Both the position numbers and the translations under genes were made by a program. The notes under the pieces were generated by a model. The model searched no databases and was not told the origin of the DNA. It saw only the letters and a program-made list of their open reading frames with translations. Below, piece by piece: positions 16,291-24,079 of a DNA stretch of 64,000 nt. The stretch lies in contig NZ_LT630337.1 in assembly GCF_900117315.1 (NCBI RefSeq), forward strand, positions 1,853,261-1,917,260, read 5' to 3'. Position 1 is the stretch's first letter, and the number at the start of each line of letters is the position of its first letter. Source of the DNA: Bacillus massilinigeriensis (GTDB lineage: Bacteria > Bacillota > Bacilli > Bacillales > Cytobacillaceae).

Positions 16291-16827
16291 CTATAAGATA
16301 TCTGCATCAATATACTCTTCTTCTAGAGCTTCCTCTCTATCTCGAAGATTGTGAGCTAAACGGGAAGCAGCTGCTGCAGCAATACTTGCAACAATATCAT
16401 CTAAAAAGGTATGAATTCCTTCTCCAGATTTTGTATCAAGTTTTTTAATGATTCCAATTTTATTTTTATCTAAATGACCAAAGGTCGTAACTGCAATGCT
16501 TCCATAGGTAAGTGTTGCACCTAACCCAATCGTCTCATCAATTCCAAATAAACCTTCATCTGTTTCCACAATGGTTTGAAGTGGTTCTGATAGCTTCTTC
16601 TGTTCTGCAAGACGGTCAAGTTCCACTCCTACTAAAATTGCATGTTGGATTTCCCGCTTCTTTAACACTCTTTCAACACTCAATATGCATTCTGAAATAT
16701 GTAAATCCCCATTATAAGGTGCTTGCATTTCATAGACAATTTCACCGATGGCCTCCACCGTAACACCTCTATCGACTAATGCCATTCTTGCAGCCTCAGT
16801 AACAACTTTACTATTTACTCGTTTCAT
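16291..16827 (-). CDS. phosphatidylglycerophosphatase A family protein (YutG-like)
   Basis: The 178-residue protein shows the PgpA-fold helices and motifs ARMALVDRGVTVEAIGEIVY, GIDETIGLGATLTYG and TKSGEGIHTFLDDIVASIAA. The last contains the conserved acidic HTFLDD, a likely metal site. The family dephosphorylates phosphatidylglycerophosphate in Gram-negatives. In Bacillus the YutG branch is soluble-looking and lacks the usual spans, so the physiological substrate is less certain. It is monocistronic, divergent from yjcH. Confidence 0.82.
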   Translation of the reverse strand: MKRVNSKVVTEAARMALVDRGVTVEAIGEIVYEMQAPYNGDLHISECILSVERVLKKREIQHAILVGVELDRLAEQKKLSEPLQTIVETDEGLFGIDETIGLGATLTYGSIAVTTFGHLDKNKIGIIKKLDTKSGEGIHTFLDDIVASIAAAAASRLAHNLRDREEALEEEYIDADIL

Positions 16828-17014
16828 CCCAATAAACCTTCTCTCAATAAATATTAATTAAATAGAATACCCCTATTATATCACGGGAATATTTTTAAAT
16901 TTTCATAGATATTGTGTTTGATTAAGGTTTTATGGGAGTAAAAAACAGCAATATTACCATATATATGTTAAAATCTCCTTGAATGAGCGTTTTATTAATT
17001 TGGGGGAATGTTTA

Positions 17015-17746
17015 ATGGAATTTCCAAGAGGAACGATTAATGAACGAACTATCCTTAGTAAAGAATTAGGTGAGGAAATCCAACTACTTGTTTATTTGCC
17101 ACCTGGCTTTTCACCGCTTTATAAATACTCTTTACTCATAACTCAGGATGGAAAGGATTATTTTCAGCTTGGTAGAATTGGACGCGTTGCCGATCAGCTT
17201 TTAGCAAAAAAGGAAATTGAGAACCTTATTATTGTAGGAATCCCTTACAAAAATGTGGATGACCGACGAAGAAAATATCATCCAAATGGAGAGCAAAATC
17301 AGGCATATATCCGATTTCTTGCCCATGAGCTGGCTGCTTTTTTAGATCAAGAATACCCTACCTATCAAATGGGCATGGGAAGGGCTCTCATTGGGGATTC
17401 ATTGGGGGCAACCGTTTCACTAATGACCGCCTTACACTATCCTCATACCTTTGGTAAAGTCATACTGCAATCACCGTTAGTGAACCATGAGGTCGTCCAG
17501 GCAGTAGAAAAATTCAACGAGGCTCAATTATTAAATATTTATCATGTAATTGGTCAGAACGAAACTACAGTAAAAACAACGAATCATACCATTCAGGATT
17601 TTCTTACACCCAATCGAAGACTCTCGGTGCTTATGAAAGAAAAGTACTTCACCTATTTTTATGATGAATTTGCCGGAGACCACACTTGGAAATATTGGCA
17701 ACCAGATTTAAAGCGGGCTTTAACCCATATGTTTAAACTAGGATAA
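17015..17746 (+). CDS. yjcH: esterase-family alpha/beta hydrolase YjcH
   Basis: The 243-residue protein belongs to the enterochelin-esterase/putative esterase family (PF00756-like): VYLPPGFSPLYKYSLLITQDG oxyanion region, nucleophile elbow GDSLG, and a likely catalytic His in GDHTWKYW near the end. Ester or peptide-ester substrates are typical, but none is known for YjcH. ATG 17015 has TGGGGGAATG upstream; an in-frame TTG at 16979 was rejected. It precedes yjcG and yjcF, the same order as in B. subtilis. Confidence 0.85.
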   Translation: MEFPRGTINERTILSKELGEEIQLLVYLPPGFSPLYKYSLLITQDGKDYFQLGRIGRVADQLLAKKEIENLIIVGIPYKNVDDRRRKYHPNGEQNQAYIRFLAHELAAFLDQEYPTYQMGMGRALIGDSLGATVSLMTALHYPHTFGKVILQSPLVNHEVVQAVEKFNEAQLLNIYHVIGQNETTVKTTNHTIQDFLTPNRRLSVLMKEKYFTYFYDEFAGDHTWKYWQPDLKRALTHMFKLG

Positions 17747-17983
17747 TCCAAAATCCAATCATAAGTTAGCCAAGACATTGGATGGAAATTTTATTTAGAT
17801 GAATCGATTGTATCAGTTTAGTAAACTGCGTACTTTTTCACGTTCACAAAGGATATAATGATATAAATCAATTGGAAAATTTGATATAATATGCACTACT
17901 AAAAAAGGATTACGTGCTTCCTTTATCTTTTTGAAGCTATTCACTTTTAACCATAGCCGTAAATCAATTCGGGAGGTAATAAA

Positions 17984-18496
17984 ATGAAATTTGGAATTGT
18001 CGTTTTCCCTTCAAAAAAACTGCAGGACCTTGCGAACTCTTATCGAAAGAGGTATGACCCACACTACGCTCTGATTACTCCTCATTTAACCTTGAAAAAT
18101 CCCTTTGAAGCTTCAGAGGAATCAATTAAGGATGCAACAAAGCGTCTTAATGAAATTGCTGAAAGTGTAAACCCTTTCCTATTAAAGGTGACAAAAATCA
18201 GTTCCTTTAAGCCAGTAAATAATGTGATTTACTTAAAAGTGGAGCCAACAGACGAGCTCCAGTACCTTAATCAACAGCTCAATACAAACTTTCTTGGCGA
18301 ACCTTCTGAATTTTCCTTCGTACCGCATATTACCATCGGTCAAAAGCTTTCGAATGATGAGCATTCAGACGTCTATAGCACCCTAAGATTGCAGCAGATT
18401 CAGCATGAGGAAACCATCGATCGTTTTCATTTACTTTACCAATTGGAAAACGGCTCATGGACTGTATATGAAACATTTCATCTTGGAAAGGAATAG
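17984..18496 (+). CDS. yjcG: 2'-5' RNA ligase/phosphodiesterase superfamily protein YjcG
   Basis: The 170-residue 2H-phosphoesterase has two HxT motifs, PHLTL (residues about 33-37) and PHITIG (about 107-112). They provide the catalytic histidines for cyclic phosphodiester hydrolysis or RNA ligation. Length and sequence ([20 protein letters not shown]) match the B. subtilis YjcG family. ATG 17984 follows GGGAGGTAATAAA. It is coupled to yjcF (6-base gap) and lies 237 bases after yjcH. The in vivo substrate is unknown. Confidence 0.92.
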   Translation: MKFGIVVFPSKKLQDLANSYRKRYDPHYALITPHLTLKNPFEASEESIKDATKRLNEIAESVNPFLLKVTKISSFKPVNNVIYLKVEPTDELQYLNQQLNTNFLGEPSEFSFVPHITIGQKLSNDEHSDVYSTLRLQQIQHEETIDRFHLLYQLENGSWTVYETFHLGKE

Positions 18497-18502
18497 GTAA
18501 CA

Positions 18503-18925
18503 GTGGAAATAAAAATTGTATCAAACGACCAAGAATTACAAGATGCCTTTGCTGTTCGACGTGAAGTATTTATTCATGAGCAACAGGTTCCAGAGGAAGA
18601 AGAAATCGATCAATATGAAAATGATTCCACCCACTTTGTCATTTACCAGGATAATCGCCCTATTGGTGCCGGTCGGTTTCGTATCGTGGATGGTCTCGGC
18701 AAAGTCGAGCGAATCTGTGTATTGAATGACCAGAGGAAAACTGGCGCTGGTAAAGCAATCATGAATTCCATTGAAGATTATGCAAAAAAACAGGGTCTTT
18801 CCACCTTAAAGCTGAATGCCCAAACACATGCCATCCCTTTTTATGAAGGGCTTGGTTATGAGATAATTTCTGAAGAATTTCTCGATGCAGGGATACCTCA
18901 TCGGGCGATGAAGAAGATGATTTAG
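18503..18925 (+). CDS. yjcF: GNAT family N-acetyltransferase YjcF
   Basis: A compact GNAT domain of 140 residues: VRREVFIHEQQVPEEEE start, GAGRFRIVDGLGKVERICVL, acetyl-CoA loop RKTGAGKAIM (Q/RxxGxG/A) and FYEGLGYE. It transfers acetyl from acetyl-CoA to an amine; relatives include ElaA-type acyltransferases. The start is GTG 18503, behind AGGAATAGG. It is translated together with yjcG. Confidence 0.9.
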   Translation: MEIKIVSNDQELQDAFAVRREVFIHEQQVPEEEEIDQYENDSTHFVIYQDNRPIGAGRFRIVDGLGKVERICVLNDQRKTGAGKAIMNSIEDYAKKQGLSTLKLNAQTHAIPFYEGLGYEIISEEFLDAGIPHRAMKKMI

Positions 18926-18940
18926 TATTTTTATAAATGA

Positions 18941-19250
18941 AAAGGTCTGCTTTAAGGCCAGGATTTGTCCTTCATATCTTTGATGAAGGACATTTTCTTT
19001 TGATCAAGTTGAGGAATGTTTTTGATTCTTCTAATGAAAGACGCTTTTCCATTTATCCAACCGATTTTGGCCTTCATTCCCGTGATGAAAGACTCTTTTC
19101 CTATTTTACAACCGGATTTTGGCCTTCATTCCCATGATGAAAGACTCTTTTCCTATTTTCCAACCGGATTTTGGCCTTCATTCCCATGATGAAAGACTCT
19201 TTTCCTATTTTCCAACCGGATTTTGGCCTTCATTCCCATGATGAAACTTA
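18941..19250. repeat. 52-bp tandem repeat, locus 2 (about six units)
   Basis: Units start at GATGAA(A/G)G positions 18982, 19033, 19084, 19136, 19188 and 19240, so the period is 51 then 52. The last three are nearly identical (GATGAAAGACTCTTTTCCTA...CCGGATTTTGGCCTTCATTC). CTTCATTCCCATGATGAAAG within each unit is a short inverted repeat. It follows yjcF directly. Related to locus 1 at 11937-12100. Confidence 0.85.
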
Positions 19251-19466
19251 CTACACCTATGAAAATACCATTTTCACCAATTCCTATTGTTTTTAACCCT
19301 AATAAGAAAAGCACCTAGCTTTCTTGCATTTGCTTCTTCCACTAATGATATTTCATCCAGTTTTTCCTTTGCTTATTCCAAAAACGACTTTCCTATCACA
19401 TTAGAACCACAAACCCAACCCCAACACACCCTCCACTTATTCCAACATCACCCCTACACTCTCTCA
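19251..19466. other. intergenic, C-rich, no gene
   Basis: Low-complexity pyrimidine-rich sequence with no supported gene. A rightward frame here lacks a ribosome site and gives an implausible protein. Confidence 0.4.
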
Positions 19467-19691
19467 TCAACAATATGCCGGAACCCCTGTCAGCTGTGCG
19501 AACACCCGGCTAGGAAACCTTTTCATCTTGGACTTTTTTCTCTCTTTTTCCCACTTTCTCTCCTTTTCATCCTGCTTTTCATTCACTAACCGGTTAATCC
19601 TTTGGATGGGAATTTTTGTTGCTTTTTTATATTTTTTATGTGCGATCCTTTCAGCATATTGCATAGATTCAAAGGTACGCAAATCCCCCAT
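19467..19691 (-). CDS. small basic hypothetical protein
   Basis: A leftward 74-codon frame starts at ATG 19691, eight bases after GAGAGGTG (a TTG three codons later has GGGAGG). The product is very basic, with a helical lysine/arginine/glutamate stretch (RLVNEKQDEKERKWEKERKK). It begins MGDLRTFESMQYAERIAHKK and ends with a short nonpolar tail. I do not recognise it. Its place between yjcF and yjcD is that of a small gene in B. subtilis, but I claim no homology. It is divergent from yjcD. Confidence 0.45.
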   Translation of the reverse strand: MGDLRTFESMQYAERIAHKKYKKATKIPIQRINRLVNEKQDEKERKWEKERKKSKMKRFPSRVFAQLTGVPAYC

Positions 19692-19803
19692 TACCTCCCC
19701 ACCTCTCAGTTGGAAAAATAAAACTTTTCCTCGAATCTCTTTTTCATATTTATATGATTTGGTATGATTAAATTTGTGTTATTTTTTGTGAACGAGGGAT
19801 ATT

Positions 19804-22089
19804 ATGAAAACTGCGATGCACGAAAGTCAGCTATTAAATCTTGAATCGCTTAGTAGAGAAAGCTTTCAGTTTATATACGAAGAAGGAAGAAAGGGTAATT
19901 TAACTTGTCCTGTTTGCGGGGAGTCGGTTCGCTTATTTTTAGGAATTCAGAAGGAGCCTCACTTTTTCCATATCCTTTCTAAAAATTCTTCTTGTAAAGA
20001 TTCTCTACATAGCTATGAAATAAAAACAGTCGAAGAGCAGGAATCCGTACAGCTCGGTGGTTTTCGAATTCCAAAATCACGGGCAATTGGAACAGAGACT
20101 GCTAAACCAATTGAATTCAAAAAGGCTAGGGGGGTGAAAAAGGCTCCACCCTTTGTTGCTCCTAACGAGGATGAAGTGGAACACACGATTCCATTTTTGC
20201 AATTATTATCAACCCAAGGTGTTTCACTTGATATCCACCAAAGAGAGGCCGTTTCACATACAGAAGGTCCATTGCTTGTTATTGCAGGAGCAGGAAGTGG
20301 GAAGACGAGGGTTTTAACGACGAGAACAGCATATATGCTCCATGAAAAAGGAATGGATCCTAGGTCGATTATGCTTGTTACCTTTACCGCTAAGGCGGCA
20401 GCAGAGATGAAAGGAAGACTTTTGACCTATCCAGGGATCCAAAGAAGCTCTGTTCAGCAGCTCGTATCAGGAACCTTCCATAGCATTTTTTATCGAATTC
20501 TAGCTTTTCATAATCCTGAAACATGGAATTCTCAAAAGCTAATCAAAAAGGATTGGCAAAAGGAGCAAATTGTGAAGGCGGCAGGGCGTGAGCTTGAGCT
20601 TGACGAAAAGGAATTTTCCTATGATTTAGCTCTTCAGCAAATCGGTTTCTGGAAAAATTCTCTTATCTTGCCTCATCAAGTAAAACCAGAAACGAAGTGG
20701 GATGAAAAAACCGCTTTTCTATATCAATATTACGAAGAATATAAACAAACAAATGATTTATTTGATTTCGATGATATGCTCATTGGCTGCTATAAGTTTT
20801 TTCACGAAAATCCTGAAATCTTAGAACAGTATCAAAGTCGTTTTCAATATTTCTTAATTGATGAATTTCAAGATATTAACAAGGTTCAATATGAGCTAAT
20901 CAAATTGCTTTCAGAACGCTCCAAAAATGTATGTGCTGTTGGGGATGATGATCAATCGATATATTCGTTTCGCGGGAGTGATCCACAATATTTACTACAG
21001 TTTGAAAAAGATTTTCCTGATTCAAAACTTGTCGTATTGGATCAAAACTACCGCTCCTCACATGAAATCGTTACAACAGCCAATTCAGTCATTAAAGGGA
21101 ATAAAATAAGAAGGGCCAAAAATATGCATGGTCAGTTTTCCTCAGAGCAGGATCCGCTTTTATTTTTCCCATATGATGAGGAAGAGGAAGCAACGATGAT
21201 TTTGACTGATATGCAGGATAAGATTGCAGGTGGATTTAAGCCAGAGGATTTTTGTATCTTATTTCGGACTAATACTGGCAGCCGGGCAATTTTTGAAAGA
21301 CTAGCAAACTCCAGCCTTCCTTTTAAAATCGATCAAGATATCGAGCCGTTTTACGAAAGGTTTATGGTAAAAAGTATGCTCTCGTTTTTAAGGTTAAGTA
21401 TAGATGAAGAGGATCAAACAGCAATCAAATATATCTTGCCAACTCTCTTCGTGAAACAATCCATCTTAAACGATATTAGGGCAAAAAGTATTTTAGAGGA
21501 TCGTACCCTTTTAGAATGTTTGTCTGAGGTTAAAACAGGCTTTGCCTTCCAGGAGCGCAAACTGAAAAAACTGTTACCTATTATTCGATCCCTTTCCTCT
21601 TTATCACCTCTAACTGCAATTGAAGAGGTAGAAAAAGAGCTAGGTTACCAGGATTTTGTGAAAAAACGCGGAAATGAAGGCAACCAATTAGATAAGGGTT
21701 CAGATGATATTCGTGATTTAAAAGTGGCTGCGAAGAGATTCCATACAATCAAGGAATTTCTGGAGCATGTCGATCATATGACCGCCATGAACCGTGAAAT
21801 CAAGAGGATGAGTAAGGACAAGACTGATTCCATCACTTTAAGTACCATTCATCGTGCAAAGGGTTTGGAGTATAAAGTGGTCTATTTGGTTGGAGTGGTT
21901 GATGGCAGTCTTCCCCACGACTTCGCTTTAGAAGCCAATCGCAATGGGGACGAAAGTGAACTGGAGGAAGAACGCCGCTTATTGTATGTCGCCATAACAA
22001 GGGCACAGGAATTGCTATATATATCCATACCAACTAAGAGGCGTGGGAAAAAGGCATATCCTTCGCGGTTTCTGAAGGCATTAAGGTAG
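19804..22089 (+). CDS. yjcD: UvrD/PcrA-type DNA helicase YjcD with N-terminal zinc-finger-like domain
   Basis: The 761-residue superfamily-1 helicase has motif I AGAGSGKT, motif II DEFQDIN, motif III GDDDQSIYSFRG, QNYRS and motif VI VAITRAQELLYIS. It translocates 3'-5' on single-stranded DNA using ATP. Residues 35-64 hold a CoiA-like cluster: C35xxC38, H53xxH56, C64. A full-length PcrA lacks this domain, and the C-terminus here is shorter than in PcrA. ATG 19804 follows GAGGGATA. The precise repair role is not established. It is transcribed away from spoVIF-side genes and ends near repeats. Confidence 0.92.
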   Translation: MKTAMHESQLLNLESLSRESFQFIYEEGRKGNLTCPVCGESVRLFLGIQKEPHFFHILSKNSSCKDSLHSYEIKTVEEQESVQLGGFRIPKSRAIGTETAKPIEFKKARGVKKAPPFVAPNEDEVEHTIPFLQLLSTQGVSLDIHQREAVSHTEGPLLVIAGAGSGKTRVLTTRTAYMLHEKGMDPRSIMLVTFTAKAAAEMKGRLLTYPGIQRSSVQQLVSGTFHSIFYRILAFHNPETWNSQKLIKKDWQKEQIVKAAGRELELDEKEFSYDLALQQIGFWKNSLILPHQVKPETKWDEKTAFLYQYYEEYKQTNDLFDFDDMLIGCYKFFHENPEILEQYQSRFQYFLIDEFQDINKVQYELIKLLSERSKNVCAVGDDDQSIYSFRGSDPQYLLQFEKDFPDSKLVVLDQNYRSSHEIVTTANSVIKGNKIRRAKNMHGQFSSEQDPLLFFPYDEEEEATMILTDMQDKIAGGFKPEDFCILFRTNTGSRAIFERLANSSLPFKIDQDIEPFYERFMVKSMLSFLRLSIDEEDQTAIKYILPTLFVKQSILNDIRAKSILEDRTLLECLSEVKTGFAFQERKLKKLLPIIRSLSSLSPLTAIEEVEKELGYQDFVKKRGNEGNQLDKGSDDIRDLKVAAKRFHTIKEFLEHVDHMTAMNREIKRMSKDKTDSITLSTIHRAKGLEYKVVYLVGVVDGSLPHDFALEANRNGDESELEEERRLLYVAITRAQELLYISIPTKRRGKKAYPSRFLKALR

Positions 22090-22119
22090 TTTCTGAATTG
22101 TAGTTGTTTAGTTTTGAAT

Positions 22120-22262
22120 AACTCTGCGGGTTGGAGTTAAACATTTGATTGGCTGCATTTCCATTGAATTGGAGTTGAGCTGGTCTCGTACTGCCTTGCC
22201 GCGGATGGGAGTTGGGCAATCTCCTTCTGCCTTGCTGCGGGTGGGAGTTGGGCCTTTGCCTG
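22120..22262. repeat. degenerate 36-38-bp repeat
   Basis: The motif TTGGAGTT/TGGGAGTTGGGC recurs at about 22131, 22169, 22206 and 22242. The last two units are the closest (CTTGCyGCGGrTGGGAGTTG). On the minus strand this yields a proline/asparagine-rich frame, noted among the rejected items. Confidence 0.6.
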
Positions 22263-22345
22263 GTAACATTGATTTGACCATTAGGGGGCTGCAATTAAGC
22301 GGTACTCCTATTTTTTTATGTGAATTTTTCCATGAAATTTACGGG

Positions 22346-22460
22346 ATCGCGGATATATTTGAATAATCGCGGATAAATTGAAAAAATCGCGTAAATATGT
22401 GGCCTTTCCGCGGATATATTGAAATTATCGCGTATATATTCCCAAAATCGCGGATATCCC
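22346..22460. repeat. 20-bp TCGCGGATAT repeat, locus 1 (six units)
   Basis: ATCGCGGATATATT-type units start at 22346, 22366, 22386, 22407, 22427 and 22447, spaced 20-20-21-20-20. The third spacing contains GGCCTTTCC. The same pattern occurs at 26855-26990. No spacers of CRISPR size and no coding frame. Confidence 0.85.
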
Positions 22461-22516
22461 AATCCACACCTAATGAAAATTAGTTATCCATACCCAACCC
22501 ACACCTTTTCTAGTAA

Positions 22517-22586
22517 AAAAAAAGACTGATTCGAGTTAAACCACCACAATAAATGGTGAAATTCTACTCTTATCAGTCTATTTTTT
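22517..22586. terminator. bidirectional terminator between yjcD and spoVIF
   Basis: AGACTGAT (22523-22530) pairs with ATCAGTCT (22572-22579) over a 41-base loop, with A9 before and T6 after. The long loop makes it weaker than others here. Confidence 0.6.
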
Positions 22587-22719
22587 ATCTGATTAGCCCT
22601 AACTAACCAATTGCTAGCATGTTTGGGGTATGATTCACTCACTTCAAACGATTTAAATCACAAAGACCACAAGCCCACATTTACAAATCAAGCCAAATTC
22701 CTTCCATGAGATCAATATC

Positions 22720-22977
22720 TTACTTCTTACTGTTAAGCATCTTAGAAATCGTATTGAAATCAAGCTTTTTGCCGTCATTTACGATGGATTTAACGATTTT
22801 ATCTTCCATGTCCTTTGAGACTCTTTTATTTGCAATTTGAGACACTCTTCTAATGACGCCTCTCACTGTTTTCTCATCTTTAAAATTAGCATTTTGTAAA
22901 GATCCTGCTAAATCAAGAATATCCTTCATATTCACGCCGGTCTTTTTTTCCACGTTTTTAAAGAATTGGTTATCCAT
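22720..22977 (-). CDS. spoVIF: stage VI sporulation protein F
   Basis: The 85-residue protein begins MDNQFFKNVEKKTGVNMKDI and continues LAGSLQNANFKDEKTVRGVI, matching SpoVIF (YjcC) of Bacillus. That protein is a small mother-cell factor needed with GerE for late coat gene expression and outer coat assembly. The family's usual length is about 87 residues, so it is complete. ATG 22977 has AAGGAGG upstream with rather long spacing (about 13). Its neighbour yjcD is conserved, but on the other side, where B. subtilis has yjcB/yjcA, the catabolic cluster begins. Confidence 0.93.
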   Translation of the reverse strand: MDNQFFKNVEKKTGVNMKDILDLAGSLQNANFKDEKTVRGVIRRVSQIANKRVSKDMEDKIVKSIVNDGKKLDFNTISKMLNSKK

Positions 22978-23077
22978 GAATCACACTACGCCTCCTTCTT
23001 AAACTACTTTATATAGTATGAAAAAAGAGATGAAGTGTGATTTTTTGGACAAGAAAAGGCATTTCACTAATTACAAT

Positions 23078-24079
23078 TTATGAGTTCACTTGAGATTTTC
23101 CACCTGAGAATAGGGAGAATGCATTATCTCCAAACATTTTTTCAATTTGTCGCTCTGTGATTCCCTTTTGTCGTAACACAGGTAAAATATTTTCAAACAA
23201 ATGAAGAGGGTGCCAATTTTTCATGATTTCCATTACTGGTTCTGGCATAACAGGTGGTCTACCAAGCCAAACGGAAATAGAGTCATGGGATAAAAGAATT
23301 TGGTTTTCATAGCCTGCTTCGAGTAGCTGAACCAAGGTTTCGATTCTTGCCTCATCAAATGGAGCTCCCACAAGGCCTTGGATCCCGAAGCGGTCAAATC
23401 CAATCTTAACCCCTTGTTCCATTACTTCCTTGTGGTAATTTGGGTCAGTATTTCCACACATATGTCCGATAATGATTTTATTCGGATCTGCTCCAAGCTC
23501 AATGAGCATTTTTGCTTGCTCTGGTCCCATTGTTCCTTCCTGTGTATGGGTCAAAATGATAATTCCCGTTTCCTGCTGAACCTTTGCTGCTGCACGGAAA
23601 AACATCTTTTCATACTCAGTGATTTGGTCTTTGCTTGAAGCGAGCTTAATAATTCCTGGTTTAATACCGGTACCGGCAATGCCTTCCTTTATTTCCTTGA
23701 TAAACATTTCATATATTTCCGCTTCCGCACTGCCTAATCCCTGTCTTAATTTAAAATAAGGAGGAGCCCCTTCCCCTTCATAATAATAGCCGGTTGCACA
23801 AATGATTTGTAGACCTGTTGCTTCAGAAACCTTCTTTAAAAATAATGAATCGCGCCCACATTCATTTGGTGTAGGGTCCACCAAAGTTTTTACTCCATAG
23901 CTCATGACTGCTCTTGCCGCTCCAATCGCTACCTCTAATGCTTCCTCTTCGTTAAAAGCACCTAGGGTTACATCCCCTTGGAATCCTGGATATCCAAAAA
24001 TAATATGCTCATGAATTAATGTTTTTCCAAGTTTATCAACAGAAATAGGACCAGTTACCGTTTCGACTACATGACTCAT
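23078..24079 (-). CDS. phosphotriesterase-family hydrolase, likely lactonase-like
   Basis: A 333-residue amidohydrolase with all metal ligands of the phosphotriesterase family visible: H23-E-H25, a carboxylated-lysine candidate K145 (GIIKLASS), H178 (LTHTQEG), H206 (IGHMCGN) and D266 (LLSHDS). Bacterial and archaeal members of this branch (PLL) hydrolyse gamma-, delta- and acyl-homoserine lactones. ATG 24079 overlaps the ligase stop by one base (TAATG). It is the last gene of the cluster's long operon. A lactone-opening role is inferred from family and context; phosphotriesterase-like orphan activity is the alternative. Confidence 0.85.
   Translation of the reverse strand: MSHVVETVTGPISVDKLGKTLIHEHIIFGYPGFQGDVTLGAFNEEEALEVAIGAARAVMSYGVKTLVDPTPNECGRDSLFLKKVSEATGLQIICATGYYYEGEGAPPYFKLRQGLGSAEAEIYEMFIKEIKEGIAGTGIKPGIIKLASSKDQITEYEKMFFRAAAKVQQETGIIILTHTQEGTMGPEQAKMLIELGADPNKIIIGHMCGNTDPNYHKEVMEQGVKIGFDRFGIQGLVGAPFDEARIETLVQLLEAGYENQILLSHDSISVWLGRPPVMPEPVMEIMKNWHPLHLFENILPVLRQKGITERQIEKMFGDNAFSLFSGGKSQVNS

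Noticed and set aside
18941-19250. CRISPR array
   Set aside because: Units are contiguous near-identical 52-mers, with no unique spacers between short repeats and no cas genes. The same applies to the 20-bp arrays at 22346 and 26855.
19287-19589. Rightward 100-codon frame rich in Phe, Pro and His
   Set aside because: No ribosome site, low-complexity translation, and opposite to a more plausible basic protein.
22034-22294. Leftward proline/asparagine-rich ORF overlapping the yjcD 3' end
   Set aside because: Not listed as a gene because it arises from degenerate DNA repeats and overlaps a real gene; kept as a finding.
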